Shown: piece by piece, positions 8,048 to 17,575 of the stretch
Position numbering within the stretch: the first letter of the stretch is position 1
Layout of the letters: each line of letters starts with the position of its first letter
From: Cytophagaceae bacterium
Lineage (GTDB): Bacteria; Bacteroidota; Bacteroidia; Cytophagales; Flexibacteraceae
Assembly: GCA_947441055.1 (NCBI GenBank)
Contig: CANETC010000003.1
Location: 1 to 47,014, forward strand
Reading direction: 5' to 3'
Length of the DNA: 47,014 nt
Made by a program: the position numbers and the translations under genes
The notes under the pieces: generated by a model
What the model saw: only the letters and a program-made list of their open reading frames with translations
The model's database searches: none
What the model was told of the DNA's origin: nothing

Positions 8048-8545
8048 TCAGCCCCTTCTTCTGAGTTCAAGGAACTCCATGGAGAAGGGGTTTTTTTCGT
8101 CCTTAGCTCTTATTTGGGAATCCACTATTTCCCAGTCAAGGGCTGAAACCACCGGAAAAAAAGCTGTTCCACCAGAAATTCGGGTTTGAACATGTGTGAG
8201 GTAAATGCAATCTGCCAGAGCGATTGCAGATTCATAAACCTGCCCACCTCCAATAATCATCAGTTCGGTTTCGCCTAAGCTTTTGGCGAGAGAAATGCCA
8301 TCTTCCAGTTTTTCAATCCCAATAACCCCCTCAGGCAAATCGGATAAATTCCTACCAAGGACAATGGAAATACGACCAGGCAAAGGTTTAGGGAAAGCTT
8401 CCCAGGTTTTACGCCCCATGATCATGTGGTGGCCCATTGTCTTTTCCTTGAAAAATTTCAAATCAGCTGGAATATGCCAGGGAAGCCCGGCATTAAGTCC
8501 GATTACCCGATTGGTGGAAGCCGCTGCGATCAGGGAGATTTTCAT
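8048..8545 (-). CDS. folA: Dihydrofolate reductase
   Basis: This 165-residue cytoplasmic enzyme reduces dihydrofolate to tetrahydrofolate with NADPH, supplying one-carbon carriers for thymidylate, purine and methionine synthesis. Motifs seen: ISLIAAASTNRVIG at the N-terminus, LPWHIPADLKFFK with Trp23 and the catalytic Asp28, MGRKTWEA for NADPH binding, and IIGGGQVYE in the second half. Length matches bacterial DHFR. It starts 17 bases after the stop of the MFS transporter and is probably its last co-transcribed partner. The last 15 or so codons contain the terminator hairpin of the convergent lipoprotein gene. Confidence 0.97.
   Translation of the reverse strand: MKISLIAAASTNRVIGLNAGLPWHIPADLKFFKEKTMGHHMIMGRKTWEAFPKPLPGRISIVLGRNLSDLPEGVIGIEKLEDGISLAKSLGETELMIIGGGQVYESAIALADCIYLTHVQTRISGGTAFFPVVSALDWEIVDSQIRAKDEKNPFSMEFLELRRRG
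8051..8098 (+). terminator. Terminator of the short lipoprotein gene, lying inside the folA coding end
   Basis: CCCCTTCT (8052-8059) pairs with AGAAGGGG (8083-8090), with an inner GAGTTC/GAACTC stem, followed by seven T residues on the plus strand. The minus-strand RNA has no T run after the hairpin, so it should stop only plus-strand transcription. The whole stem codes for the C-terminal residues of DHFR. Confidence 0.8.
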
Positions 8546-8562
8546 TTAAACTGGTTTGCTGA

Positions 8563-9792
8563 TTATTCTTCGATGTAGTCCAGATCTTTGCCAAAGGTTT
8601 CATTGACGGTGCGGGTACCCAGGAAAGCTAACGCCATGCACACAAAACCAACCACAAGGGCCGCAATGACTGAATCTCCCAGAAACTCTTTTTCTAAATA
8701 AACAAAGGCACTTGAAATTAAGACCAGCGCCCCACGAACAAAATTAGGAACTGTATTGGCAACGGTTGACCTGAGATTGGTTCCAAATTGTTCCGCTGCA
8801 ATGGTTACAAACAAGGCCCAGTAACCTGTTGCTGCTCCAAGCATAAAGCATAGGAAATAAAAATATTCAACCGATATGTCGCGTGAAAACATGTACACTA
8901 CACACAAAATCGTATTGGCTGCCAGATATCCGTAAATCACTTTCTTTCGGTTGCGGAACCATTGACTCAAGAAGCCGGAAAGCAAATCACCCGCACTCAA
9001 ACCAAGATAAGTGAACATTATCACACTGCCCATGCTGATGCTGCCCGGCTCTATTCCCATGTTGTGGATGAATCTTTTGGATAAATTCACGAGTATGCCA
9101 ATTGTAAACCAAACTGGCAGACCAATCATAATACAACTTAGATAACGAAAAAATCTTCCGGATGGACTTAAGAGCATCAGCAAATTGCCCTGATTTACCT
9201 TTTTGCCCTGAAGAGATTTAAACATGCCGGATTCGAGACTTTGAACACGCATGAATAAAATTAATAGACCCAAAATACCACCAATGATGTACGCAATTTT
9301 CCAATCCAACTGCCCGACCTGACTGGCAAAAACGGCACCAAGGGCACCAAGCGTAACAATCACCATGGTTCCATAGCCACGGTTTTCTTTGTCCATCGAT
9401 TCAAGGACAAGCGTGATACCAGCCCCAAGTTCTCCCGCAAGGCCAACCCCTGCCACAAAGCGACAAATCGCATACATGTCCGCATCAGACACAAAAGCAT
9501 TGGCAATATTGGCCAGAGAGTACAACAAAATCGATCCAAAAAGGACGGAGGCACGGCCCCTCTTATCTCCCAGAATTCCCCAAAGAATTCCACCAACCAG
9601 CATTCCCCACATTTGATAATTCAGCAAGGAAACTTCAAGCTCCTTGTAAGCCGCGCCTGTATAACCTAGGTCGGCCAGGCTTTTTTCCTTGACTACATTA
9701 AAAAGTATAAGATCGTATAAATCAACGAAATAACCTATGGCTGCTACAAATACAGCTCGGTTCATTACTTTTCCAATTGGGTGATTTTTCAT
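8563..9792 (-). CDS. MFS transporter (metabolite:proton symporter type)
   Basis: This 409-residue inner-membrane carrier has about 12 helices. The first helix carries GYFVDLYDLILFNVV, the loop after helix 2 has WGILGDKRGRASVLF (motif A, GDKxGR), and the N-terminal half contains AGVGLAGELGAGITLVLESM, as in sugar- or organic-acid-type MFS symporters. Direction and substrate cannot be told from sequence. It lies downstream of the beta-lactamase-like gene (61-base gap) and immediately upstream of folA, so it is probably part of one minus-strand run. The link to folate is positional only. Confidence 0.85.
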   Translation of the reverse strand: MKNHPIGKVMNRAVFVAAIGYFVDLYDLILFNVVKEKSLADLGYTGAAYKELEVSLLNYQMWGMLVGGILWGILGDKRGRASVLFGSILLYSLANIANAFVSDADMYAICRFVAGVGLAGELGAGITLVLESMDKENRGYGTMVIVTLGALGAVFASQVGQLDWKIAYIIGGILGLLILFMRVQSLESGMFKSLQGKKVNQGNLLMLLSPSGRFFRYLSCIMIGLPVWFTIGILVNLSKRFIHNMGIEPGSISMGSVIMFTYLGLSAGDLLSGFLSQWFRNRKKVIYGYLAANTILCVVYMFSRDISVEYFYFLCFMLGAATGYWALFVTIAAEQFGTNLRSTVANTVPNFVRGALVLISSAFVYLEKEFLGDSVIAALVVGFVCMALAFLGTRTVNETFGKDLDYIEE

Positions 9793-9853
9793 TCCAAGTT
9801 CTGATAATGGTCATGCAATGATACACGCATAAAGGCAAATGATAATGGACCGA

Positions 9854-11125
9854 TTAAAGAAGACCGTAAGCCAGTTTAAGGATGGTGCGATAGCCGGCCT
9901 TTTGGGTAAAGTTGGATTTTGAATCATCCGGGTAAGTAACATTAGCCAGAAAAACCACTGTGAGCCCTTTTTTGGGATCTATCCAAAGCAAGGAACCAGT
10001 GTGGCCGGTATGCCCAAAAGCAGTAGAAGAAGCAACTGCGGGGGCAATCGTTTTCCGGATTCTCCCGCTGGCGGGTTTTTGCCAACCCATGCCTCGGGCA
10101 TGCCCCGGCTCCAGCTTCCATGCAAAGCGTTTAATGGTTTCAGACTTGATGTAACGATGGCCTTCGAAAGCTCCACCTTGCCTAAGCATTTCTCCGATTC
10201 GGGCGAGTTCAGATGCTGTAGAAAACAAGCCCGCTGCACCGCAAATACCTGCCAGTTTTCCAGCCTCAAGATCATGTACCCAACCCCTGCCTCCTGGGTT
10301 TTCCATTGTTGGCACAATCCGCTCGGCCGGGATTCCATGTATCAGGGGATTGAATGTGGTGGATTTCAATTTCAGTGGACCAAAAAGCCATTCTTGAAGG
10401 TACTGATCCATTCTCTTACCGGAAACTTCCTCCACAAGGCAACTCAGCAAAATATAATTGAGGTCCGAGTAAACCGTTTTTGGTTTCCCGCGAAACGGCA
10501 ATTGACAAAGATCCCTGAGCATAATACTCCGATAGCCTTTGGGCAGATAAAGTCCGCGATAAGGATCTGGAAACTTTTCTGTTGGAAAAGGCGAAAACGA
10601 GGACTCATTCCATTTGTCCTTCGAAACCAGCCAGTAATTGCTGATGTAATACGGCGGAAGGCCAGTACGATGTGCCAGCAAATGATCTATTCGAAGTCGT
10701 CCAAGAGGAAACTGCCGGCTTGCCGCCACATATTTTCCCAATGTATCCGAAAGCTTTATCCGGCCTTCATCATAAAGGTGCATGATGGATGTAGATGTGC
10801 CAACCGCTTTGGTTACAGAAGCCAGATCATAAACACTCCTTTCGGGATCTGGTTTTTGCCGTGAACCATAACTAGTTTCACCCCAACTTTTGCGGAGGAT
10901 GATTTTGCCATGGTGTAGTACAATCATCACAGCTCCGGGAAAGTCCCGGTTTCGAACAAACTGCCGAATCCGGGCATCGAGCTCTGCTTCAGGCTTTTTA
11001 GGCGAAGAAAAGCCACAAAAAAGAGGACATAAAAATGCCATTGCCAACAGAGTTTGTTGCAACAAGGGCACAGAAAAATCAGGCTTGTACCCGAATAGAA
11101 AGTTCTTGAAGTTGTTTTGGATCAA
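9854..11125 (-). CDS. Serine beta-lactamase-like hydrolase (class C / esterase type)
   Basis: The motifs of the beta-lactamase/transpeptidase-like fold are present: SVTK (Ser103-Lys106 from the ATG at 11125) as the SxxK nucleophile pair, YSDLNY as the YxN-type motif and HTGHTGS as the KTG equivalent. The HTG form is common in esterases and D-aminopeptidase-like family members rather than true drug-inactivating AmpC enzymes, so substrate and resistance role are open. Extra signs of the family are [11 protein letters not shown] and FGHTGHTG near the C-terminus. A hydrophobic stretch ([19 protein letters not shown]) suggests export. The ATG at 11125 overlaps aspS by 47 bases. An ATG at 11041, or TTG codons just before it, would start right at the hydrophobic stretch and may be the real start. 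Confidence 0.87.
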   Translation of the reverse strand: MIQNNFKNFLFGYKPDFSVPLLQQTLLAMAFLCPLFCGFSSPKKPEAELDARIRQFVRNRDFPGAVMIVLHHGKIILRKSWGETSYGSRQKPDPERSVYDLASVTKAVGTSTSIMHLYDEGRIKLSDTLGKYVAASRQFPLGRLRIDHLLAHRTGLPPYYISNYWLVSKDKWNESSFSPFPTEKFPDPYRGLYLPKGYRSIMLRDLCQLPFRGKPKTVYSDLNYILLSCLVEEVSGKRMDQYLQEWLFGPLKLKSTTFNPLIHGIPAERIVPTMENPGGRGWVHDLEAGKLAGICGAAGLFSTASELARIGEMLRQGGAFEGHRYIKSETIKRFAWKLEPGHARGMGWQKPASGRIRKTIAPAVASSTAFGHTGHTGSLLWIDPKKGLTVVFLANVTYPDDSKSNFTQKAGYRTILKLAYGLL

Positions 11126-12827
11126 GGCTTGAGGGTGAATCTATCATAACATCCCTTCCGGAATTATTTTTTGGAAAAGCAATAAAGTCACGGATGGAAT
11201 CTGCACCACCCAAAAGGGAGCAAAGTCGGTCGAATCCAAAAGCAATTCCACCATGTGGAGGAGCGCCATACTCAAATGCATCCATCAGAAATCCGAATTG
11301 CTTTCGGGCCTCTTCATCACTGAAACCGAGCAGACTAAACATTTTTGCCTGAAGATTCCTATTGAAAATCCGGATCGATCCGCCTCCAATTTCAACACCA
11401 TTGATGACCAAATCATAGGCGTTCGCACGCACATTTCCTGGCTCGGTGTCCAGCAAACTGAGGTCTTCTGGCTTTGGCGAAGTAAATGGATGGTGCATGG
11501 CAAAATAACGGCCTTCCTCCTCGATATATTCAAGCAGAGGGAAGTCCATTACCCATAAAACTTCAAATTTATTTTTATCCCTCAGGCCAAGTCTGCCGCC
11601 CATTTCAAGTCGAAGCTCGTTGAGGGCCTTTCGGGTTTTATCAACATTGCCACAAAGAACCAGCAACAGATCACCTGGCTTGGAACCAGCCCTTTCGAGC
11701 CAGGTTTGCAAAACTTCTTTTGAGTAAAATTTATCAACAGAAGATTTTATTTCACCATCGGCACCAAAACGAACATACACCAAACCGCCAGCGCCAATTT
11801 GAGGGCGTTTAACCCATTCGGTAAGTTCGTCCAACTGCTTGCGGGTAAATTCAGAACATGCGCTGGCATTGATGGCAATCACGGATTCCGAATTATCGAA
11901 CACCGGAAAACCAGCGCCTTCCGTCAAATCTTTTAAATAGCAAAATTCCATTCCGAAGCGAAGATCTGGCTTATCTGAACCAAAGCGCTGCATGGCTTCT
12001 GCGTACTGCATCCGGCGAAATGAAGGAAGTTCTATGCCCAAAACCTCATAAAAAATGGCTTTGGTCATGCCTTCGAAAGTATTGAGAATATCGTCCTGCT
12101 CCACAAAGGCCATTTCACAGTCGATCTGTGTAAACTCTGGTTGACGGTCAGCACGCAGATCTTCATCGCGAAAGCACTTCACAATTTGAAAATATTTATC
12201 AAAACCAGCGACCATAAGCAACTGCTTAAATGTTTGCGGGGACTGCGGAAGCGCATAAAATTCTCCTGCATTCATTCGGCTTGGCACAACAAAATCCCGG
12301 GCCCCTTCAGGCGTAGACTTAATCAGAACCGGAGTTTCTACTTCGATAAAACCCTGGCCATCCAAATGCCTCCTTACCACCTGACCGACACGGTGCCTGA
12401 GTTCGAGGTTTCTGCGAACCGGATTCCGGCGCAAATCAAGATAACGATATTTCATACGAAGGTCGTCTCCGCCATCGGTCTCATCTTCGATGAGAAATGG
12501 AGGAAGCTGCGCTGGGTTCAGCACATTGAGAAGTTCAGGATAAATCTCAATCTCACCTGTGGAAATACGGTCATTTTTGGACTCCCTTTCCACCACCTTT
12601 CCTGTAACCTGGAGAACAAACTCCCGGCCGAGCGAACGGGCAATTCCCAAAAGTTCAGCACTGTCGCGGCTTTCATCCAGAATAACCTGCGTAATGCCAT
12701 ATCTGTCGCGGAGGTCAATCCAAATCAGGCCTCCCTTGTCGCGTATTTTCTGCACCCAACCGGCAAGTGTTACTTTCTTACCGATGAAGGAAGCATTTAA
12801 TTCACCACAAGTATTTGATCTATACAT
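11079..12827 (-). CDS. aspS: Aspartyl-tRNA synthetase
   Basis: This 582-residue bacterial-type class II synthetase charges tRNA-Asp with aspartate in the cytoplasm. An N-terminal OB anticodon-binding domain ([22 protein letters not shown]) is followed by the catalytic core. Motif 2 is [20 protein letters not shown] and motif 3 is [13 protein letters not shown], with the bacterial GAD insertion between them. The residue after RD in the OB loop is Lys (RDKGG), where the family often has Leu or His; that position has been tied to tRNA-Asp/Asn discrimination, but I draw no conclusion from it. The start at 12827 is divergent from a small exported protein. The downstream hydrolase, MFS gene and folA follow on the same strand. 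Confidence 0.97.
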   Translation of the reverse strand: MYRSNTCGELNASFIGKKVTLAGWVQKIRDKGGLIWIDLRDRYGITQVILDESRDSAELLGIARSLGREFVLQVTGKVVERESKNDRISTGEIEIYPELLNVLNPAQLPPFLIEDETDGGDDLRMKYRYLDLRRNPVRRNLELRHRVGQVVRRHLDGQGFIEVETPVLIKSTPEGARDFVVPSRMNAGEFYALPQSPQTFKQLLMVAGFDKYFQIVKCFRDEDLRADRQPEFTQIDCEMAFVEQDDILNTFEGMTKAIFYEVLGIELPSFRRMQYAEAMQRFGSDKPDLRFGMEFCYLKDLTEGAGFPVFDNSESVIAINASACSEFTRKQLDELTEWVKRPQIGAGGLVYVRFGADGEIKSSVDKFYSKEVLQTWLERAGSKPGDLLLVLCGNVDKTRKALNELRLEMGGRLGLRDKNKFEVLWVMDFPLLEYIEEEGRYFAMHHPFTSPKPEDLSLLDTEPGNVRANAYDLVINGVEIGGGSIRIFNRNLQAKMFSLLGFSDEEARKQFGFLMDAFEYGAPPHGGIAFGFDRLCSLLGGADSIRDFIAFPKNNSGRDVMIDSPSSLDPKQLQELSIRVQA

Positions 12828-12940
12828 AGTTGCGTTTTTTCAAATTCAACATGCAAGTACAGAAAAAGACCTCGGCTTTCCAATCAAGAAAAAGTTTATC
12901 AGAAAGAAAGAGACTCCGTTTTTCAAGAAAAAATTAATTG

Positions 12941-12948
12941 TAAGTTTG
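12941..12948 (+). promoter_or_regulatory. Bacteroidota -7 box (TAAGTTTG)
   Basis: TAAGTTTG is an exact match to the Bacteroidota -7 consensus TAnnTTTG. A start about four bases downstream would give a leader of only about 7 bases before the ATG at 12959. No clear -33 TTG is seen. Confidence 0.6.
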
Positions 12949-12958
12949 CAGTTCAGGT

Positions 12959-13363
12959 ATGTTCACCAAGAGAAGAAATATTTTTTTAATTCTGCCAATC
13001 CTAATGATTGGCCTGGCCTCTTTTCAGGTTCAGGTTTCTTCATTTCTGGCCACCTACCAAGGTGCAGACATTAGGCTGGAATGGAAAATCAGTGATGAAT
13101 CGGGTGTGAGCAGTTATGAGATTTCCCGGAAGAAAGACAGCGATGCTGCTTATGGAAGACTTTCTGAGATTTCCACTTCCAACCAAGGTACTTATGTTTG
13201 GGTTGACGACAACCTGTACAAAGATGGGGATGCGATGGAAAACATCAGCTACCGTTTGACCGCCAATACCAGCTCAGGACCAAAATATTTCTACACCAAC
13301 ATCCAACACAGTCCCACCGCAGTTCAACGGTCATGGGGAAGTATTAAGTCGATGTTCCGTTAA
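12959..13363 (+). CDS. Small exported protein with a fibronectin-III-like fold
   Basis: This 134-residue protein has a hydrophobic signal segment (about residues 7-24). After it, the pattern GADIRLEWKISDESGVSSYEISRK matches the first strands of fibronectin type III modules in Bacteroidota exported proteins, where similar text marks a beta-sandwich that helps bind or display other domains. It carries a single module and no catalytic motif. Transcription probably starts from the -7 box at 12941, giving a very short leader. The gene ends just before a hairpin shared with the convergent ald gene. Function unknown. Confidence 0.72.
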   Translation: MFTKRRNIFLILPILMIGLASFQVQVSSFLATYQGADIRLEWKISDESGVSSYEISRKKDSDAAYGRLSEISTSNQGTYVWVDDNLYKDGDAMENISYRLTANTSSGPKYFYTNIQHSPTAVQRSWGSIKSMFR

Positions 13364-13383
13364 GATTTTTAATAATTAAGCAT

Positions 13384-13411
13384 AAAAAAAGGGGCTTTCG
13401 CCCCTTTTTTA
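13384..13411. terminator. Bidirectional terminator between the FnIII-like gene and ald
   Basis: AAAAAAAGGGGC, TTTC and GCCCCTTTTTT form a strong stem with A and T runs on both sides, placed 20 bases after the plus-strand stop and 16 bases after the minus-strand stop. It can serve both convergent genes. Confidence 0.92.
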
Positions 13412-13426
13412 TTTGTCCTGAGGATA

Positions 13427-14542
13427 TCAGGCAAGAACTTCTTCAACAGGCGTATAAGGCAGATTCCAAGCATCAGAAACACCCTGATACACAATCTTAC
13501 CATTTACAACATTAAGCCCAAGTTGCAATTCCTTAGAATCTCTGCAAGCCTGCTTCCAACCTTTGGCTGCAAGTTGCAAACCGTAAGGAAGCGTTGCATT
13601 GGTCAGAGCCAAAGTGGATGTGTAAGGCACTGCACCCGGCATATTTGCCACGCAGTAATGCACAACATCATCGATAATAAAGGTTGGATTTTCGTGCGTG
13701 GTTGGGCTGCAAGTTTCAATACAACCACCCTGATCAACAGCCACATCCACCAAAACCGTTCCCGGACGCATGTCTTTAAGCATTTCACGGGTAATCAAAT
13801 GAGGCGCTTTTGCACCGGGAATCAAAACAGCGCCGATAATCAAGTCCATGTGGCGGATGTAACGGCGGATGTTGAAGTCGTTGCTCATCACTGTGTCTAC
13901 ATTGGCCGGCATAATGTCGGAAAGTGCGCGAAGCCTTGGAAGGCTTACATCCATGATGGTTACATGAGCACCAAGTCCTGCGGCCATTTTGGCTGCCTGC
14001 GTGCCCACAATTCCACCACCAAGCACAAGTACATTGGCAGGAGGAACTCCCGGAACACCGCCCAACAGAATACCTCTGCCTTTGAGTGGTTTCTCAAGAT
14101 ATTTTGCGCCTTCCTGAATCGACATCCTTCCTGCAACTTCACTCATTGGAATAAGAAGCGGAAGTGAGCGATCATTCTTTTCTACAGTTTCATAAGCCAG
14201 GCAAACAGCCTTGCGCTCAATCATTGCATGGGTCAGGGGCTCTGAACTTGCAAAGTGAAAATAGGTGAAGAGAAGCTGATTTTCCTTGATAAGTCCGTAT
14301 TCACTTTCAATAGGTTCTTTTACCTTGATGATCATGTCGGCAATGCCGTACACAGATTGAATATCTGGCAAAATTTCACCTCCTGCTCCTTTGTAATCGG
14401 AGTCAGAAAATCCACTGCCTTCACCAGCAGTACTTTGTATGTAGACCTGATGGCCTGCTTTTTTGAACTCAGCCACGCCTGCCGGCGTAAGGCCTACCCT
14501 GTTCTCATTGTTTTTTATTTCCTTAGGAACTCCGATAATCAT
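13427..14542 (-). CDS. ald: Alanine dehydrogenase
   Basis: This 371-residue enzyme converts L-alanine to pyruvate and ammonia with NAD+ (and the reverse) in the cytoplasm. It begins MIIGVPKEIKNNENRVGLTP, the AlaDH/PNT signature, with the substrate-binding Arg and Lys in conserved places, and has FTYFHFAS with the catalytic His. The Rossmann NAD-binding glycines appear as VLGGGIVGTQAAKMAAGLG. Length equals the usual 370. It is a monocistronic minus-strand gene between two plus-strand genes. A possible -7 box on the minus strand at 14566-14573 (TAATTTCG, one mismatch) would give a short leader. Confidence 0.97.
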   Translation of the reverse strand: MIIGVPKEIKNNENRVGLTPAGVAEFKKAGHQVYIQSTAGEGSGFSDSDYKGAGGEILPDIQSVYGIADMIIKVKEPIESEYGLIKENQLLFTYFHFASSEPLTHAMIERKAVCLAYETVEKNDRSLPLLIPMSEVAGRMSIQEGAKYLEKPLKGRGILLGGVPGVPPANVLVLGGGIVGTQAAKMAAGLGAHVTIMDVSLPRLRALSDIMPANVDTVMSNDFNIRRYIRHMDLIIGAVLIPGAKAPHLITREMLKDMRPGTVLVDVAVDQGGCIETCSPTTHENPTFIIDDVVHYCVANMPGAVPYTSTLALTNATLPYGLQLAAKGWKQACRDSKELQLGLNVVNGKIVYQGVSDAWNLPYTPVEEVLA

Positions 14543-14657
14543 GGTGTATGACTTAAAATCCGGGGCGAAATTACATTTTTAGCCGTGGCATCAGGAGATT
14601 TTTTCAATCATAAATTTCAATGCCTGATTTAAGTTTGATTTTAAGGCCAATTGGTGT

Positions 14658-14689
14658 TTTGTAAGCAGTCCATTTCCTTTGTACCTTGC
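14658..14689 (+). promoter_or_regulatory. Promoter of the PorE-like gene (-33 TTTG, -7 TACCTTGC)
   Basis: TTTG at 14658-14661 is separated by 20 bases from TACCTTGC at 14682-14689, which has one mismatch in the core of TAnnTTTG. The layout matches Bacteroidota primary-sigma promoters. The expected start is near 14693, leaving a leader of about 45 bases. Confidence 0.55.
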
Positions 14690-14737
14690 AGTCCCTAATT
14701 TATACAGGGGCAATACTTTAATTGAACCCAGGATACC

Positions 14738-16768
14738 ATGACCAGGTTTTTCTCCATCCTCATTACCAGCATTTTACTTTCTGGCAATTTGCTTGCCCAG
14801 TCCTTTAACAAAGAGGAGCACGAAGCTGGACTTAAGCTTTTTGATTTGGGTGAATACCGTGATGCCATTCCCCACCTATTGGAGGCCGTAAACAGTGATC
14901 CTGAAATTGTAAGCAGTAGAGCAATTGAGGCAAATTTCTTCCTAGGCATTTGTTACATGAAAGTTGGCGAAGGAGACAATGGCCTTCCATACATGAAAAA
15001 GGTCTATGAGATAGACAAAGAATACTATCCTGAAATTGAATACATGATGGGCCAATGTGCGGAAAACTCTCTCAAATTTAAGGAGGCCATCAAATACTAC
15101 GAGAACTTCTTAAAAGTAGAAGGTGTAAAAAAAGACCCAGTTGCCCTTGCCGAGGTTACTAAGCACATCAACGAATGCAGGGTTGCTTCAGAACTCACCT
15201 CAAATCCGGTGAAGGTAAAAATTGAAAATGTTGGGCCGATTGTAAATTCCATATTTCCCGATTACACACCCGTACTTACTGCGGATGAATCGATTATGAT
15301 TTTCACTTCCCGTCGTAAGGGAAATTTAGGCAACAAAACAGCTTCGTATCTGGACCAGGAAGAGGAATTTCCTCTTGAAGATATTTACATCTCAACCAAC
15401 AGAAACGGAGAATGGAGCGAGCCAGAGAATATTGGAACTCCTGTAAATACAGATGACCACGATGCCGCAATTGCAATTTCTCCAGATGGCTCTCAACTAT
15501 TTGTCTATAAAGGAATTGGAGAAGGAGATATTTATCTCTCCAGAAAAAAAGGACTTATGTGGACCGAGCCAGAATCCTTGGGTGAAAACATCAACTTGCC
15601 AAAATCCTCTGAACTTTCCTGCTCGATTACCTCCGATGGCAAAACTCTTTATTTTAGTTCCAACCGCCCTGGTGGGTACGGTGGACTGGACATCTGGAAA
15701 AGCCAGCTAATCAAAGGAAAGTGGGCAGCGCCCATGAATATGGGACCTAAAATCAATTCCAAAGAAGATGAGGATGCACCTTTCATCCACCCGGATGGAA
15801 TTACCCTTTACTTCAGCACCAAAGGAAAAAACACCATGGGTGGTTATGACATTGTCTTTACCACACTTGAAAAAAGCGGTTGGTCTGAACCGCAAAATAT
15901 GGGATACCCGATCAATTCTGTTCAGGATGATATTTATTATGTAGTAACCGCAAACGACCACGGTTATTTCTCCAGCTACAAACAAGGAGGCAATGGTAAG
16001 CATGATATTTTTATGGTTTCCAGGGATGCAAAAGCAGATGCAAGCACACTTGCTTCTGCAAAGGCGAACACCCAACTTGCTAAGACAAGTGACGGAGTCG
16101 CCAATCCAAAACCAAGTACCGTTCAGGTTACCAGCACAAAAAGCCGTGTTACCCTGCTTAAAGGTGTAATTACCGATGCCAGTTCCGGACAGCCAATTGA
16201 AGCTACGCTATCTGTAGTGAACATAAAAACAGGGGCTAAAATTTCAGAGGTTAATTCAAACTCTGCCACCGGTGCTTACCTTTTGATTCTTCCGGCTGGT
16301 AAGAATTACGCCATTACCGTAACTTCGCCAGGATTCCTGTTCCATTCTGAAAACTTCGATATTCCTGACTCTTCTGAATATACTGAGGTGGTAATTCCGG
16401 TTAGCCTTAAGAAGGCCAGCATTGGTACCCGCATCGTGATGCGGAATATCTTCTTCGATTTTGACAAGGCAACAATTCGCCCGGAATCAAATTTGGAACT
16501 CGACAGGCTTAGAAAAGTTATGCTGGATTATCCGAGTATGAAAATCGAGATTTCTGGCCATACTGACAATAAAGGCACAGCTGATTACAACAAAAAACTA
16601 AGTGAAAGTCGGGCAAAGTCGGTTTTGGACTACTTGGTTAAAAAGGGTATTTCACCAGACCGGATGACTTCAGCCGGTTATGGAATGGAAAAACCTATGT
16701 CTCCCAATGATACTGAAGGAGGTCGCCAGCTCAATCGCCGGACAGAATTTGAAATCAAAGGTTTTTAG
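14738..16768 (+). CDS. TPR-PD40-CRD-OmpA outer-membrane/periplasmic protein (PorE-like)
   Basis: This 676-residue protein has a signal peptide ending at about LLAQS, then TPR-type helices (about residues 20-130), PD40 beta-propeller repeats (about 150-430, blocks such as TSDGKTLYFSSNRPGG and HPDGITLYFSTKG), a carboxypeptidase regulatory-like domain (about 475-560) and a C-terminal OmpA domain (about 565-676). The OmpA part has FDFDKATIRPES and ISGHTDNKGTADYNKKLSESR, with the Asp and Arg that hold peptidoglycan. Porphyromonas PorE, a T9SS component that links the system to peptidoglycan, has this same domain order. Many paralogs in Bacteroidota share the order, so the PorE role is an inference. 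It overlaps the convergent sensor gene by 4 bases. Confidence 0.86.
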   Translation: MTRFFSILITSILLSGNLLAQSFNKEEHEAGLKLFDLGEYRDAIPHLLEAVNSDPEIVSSRAIEANFFLGICYMKVGEGDNGLPYMKKVYEIDKEYYPEIEYMMGQCAENSLKFKEAIKYYENFLKVEGVKKDPVALAEVTKHINECRVASELTSNPVKVKIENVGPIVNSIFPDYTPVLTADESIMIFTSRRKGNLGNKTASYLDQEEEFPLEDIYISTNRNGEWSEPENIGTPVNTDDHDAAIAISPDGSQLFVYKGIGEGDIYLSRKKGLMWTEPESLGENINLPKSSELSCSITSDGKTLYFSSNRPGGYGGLDIWKSQLIKGKWAAPMNMGPKINSKEDEDAPFIHPDGITLYFSTKGKNTMGGYDIVFTTLEKSGWSEPQNMGYPINSVQDDIYYVVTANDHGYFSSYKQGGNGKHDIFMVSRDAKADASTLASAKANTQLAKTSDGVANPKPSTVQVTSTKSRVTLLKGVITDASSGQPIEATLSVVNIKTGAKISEVNSNSATGAYLLILPAGKNYAITVTSPGFLFHSENFDIPDSSEYTEVVIPVSLKKASIGTRIVMRNIFFDFDKATIRPESNLELDRLRKVMLDYPSMKIEISGHTDNKGTADYNKKLSESRAKSVLDYLVKKGISPDRMTSAGYGMEKPMSPNDTEGGRQLNRRTEFEIKGF

Positions 16769-17427
16769 GATTCCAGATAATTTCTGGAAACCCGAAGGCC
16801 AATCCAGATGGCCAGCATAATTGCGCAAATCATTGCAGCAAACAGAATCCAGGAAATGGTCTGCGCCTTTTCCTTTACTTCCTCAAGGATTTGTCGCCCA
16901 AGTCTCACTTCTACTTCCTCAAACTTTTTCATTGGAGTAACAGCCTGCTGGAATTTAATGCTGGCTTCCATCCTGAACCGTGAAATTGCTTGTTGCTCAT
17001 TACCGGCACCATGCAAATTGACAATGTAATTTTCCTCCTTTCTATAATTCCTGTGTGCAAGAAGGAATTCCTTTAAGTCCCGAACCTCCTCTGTTTCCAT
17101 ACCTGAAAAATTCCCGATATACGTGCCCAACAGGGAATCAATTGCGCGGTTGTTTCCGTGTATTTCATCCAAAAGCTGAACCTGGCTTTCAAGACTTAAG
17201 CCGGTGAGATATTCTTCCAGATGAAAGCGATTCTGAAACTGAAGTTCCAGTAAATGTGAAATATCCATTGCCGGAATCAACTTCTTGCTAAAAAGGGCAT
17301 TGAATTTCCTTTCAAGAGTATTAACGGCGGAAATCCCATAAATGCCAAACCCCATCAGGAGAGCAAGCTGAATGTAATATGCCGCAATAAGACTTTGAAC
17401 CGCTTTTCTATTGTATAACCAACGCAT
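16765..17427 (-). CDS. Stand-alone four-helix-bundle (4HB_MCP-like) membrane sensor
   Basis: This 220-residue protein has one membrane helix at each end (about residues 13-33 and 190-210), with a long helical periplasmic region between them. It resembles the ligand-binding four-helix bundle of chemoreceptors: the AVNTLERKFNALFSKKLIPAMD turn and the leucine/glutamine-rich helices fit. No HAMP, methyl-accepting, kinase or output domain follows; the protein ends nine or ten residues after the second helix (GLRVSRNYLES). It may need a partner, or it may be a remnant of a longer receptor. The gene is convergent with the PorE-like gene and divergent from cystathionine beta-synthase. The family call is by pattern, not by a firm motif. 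Confidence 0.6.
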   Translation of the reverse strand: MRWLYNRKAVQSLIAAYYIQLALLMGFGIYGISAVNTLERKFNALFSKKLIPAMDISHLLELQFQNRFHLEEYLTGLSLESQVQLLDEIHGNNRAIDSLLGTYIGNFSGMETEEVRDLKEFLLAHRNYRKEENYIVNLHGAGNEQQAISRFRMEASIKFQQAVTPMKKFEEVEVRLGRQILEEVKEKAQTISWILFAAMICAIMLAIWIGLRVSRNYLES

Positions 17428-17575
17428 ATTTCAAAAAAGCAAAGTAATACCCTACACCCGAAAATCGGACTTGTTTTTTTCAATTCGAAAATAATCGGTT
17501 TTTATTCCGCTTTGGAAGTCAAGAGAGGAAAATGAAAATTGCATATTTGCACGAGTCCTGAAACACGCCAGTTCT

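Noticed and set aside
10001-10864. Plus-strand open frame of 287 codons inside the beta-lactamase-like gene
   Set aside because: The minus-strand frame has SxxK, YxN and HTG motifs; the plus frame has no family features and odd composition.
9854-11125. Idea that the beta-lactamase-like gene confers antibiotic resistance
   Set aside because: The HTG motif and gene context fit the broad esterase/peptidase branch as well; nothing in the sequence shows drug hydrolysis.
12141-12800. Plus-strand open frame of 219 codons across aspS
   Set aside because: The shadow of aspartyl-tRNA synthetase; class II motifs are on the minus strand.
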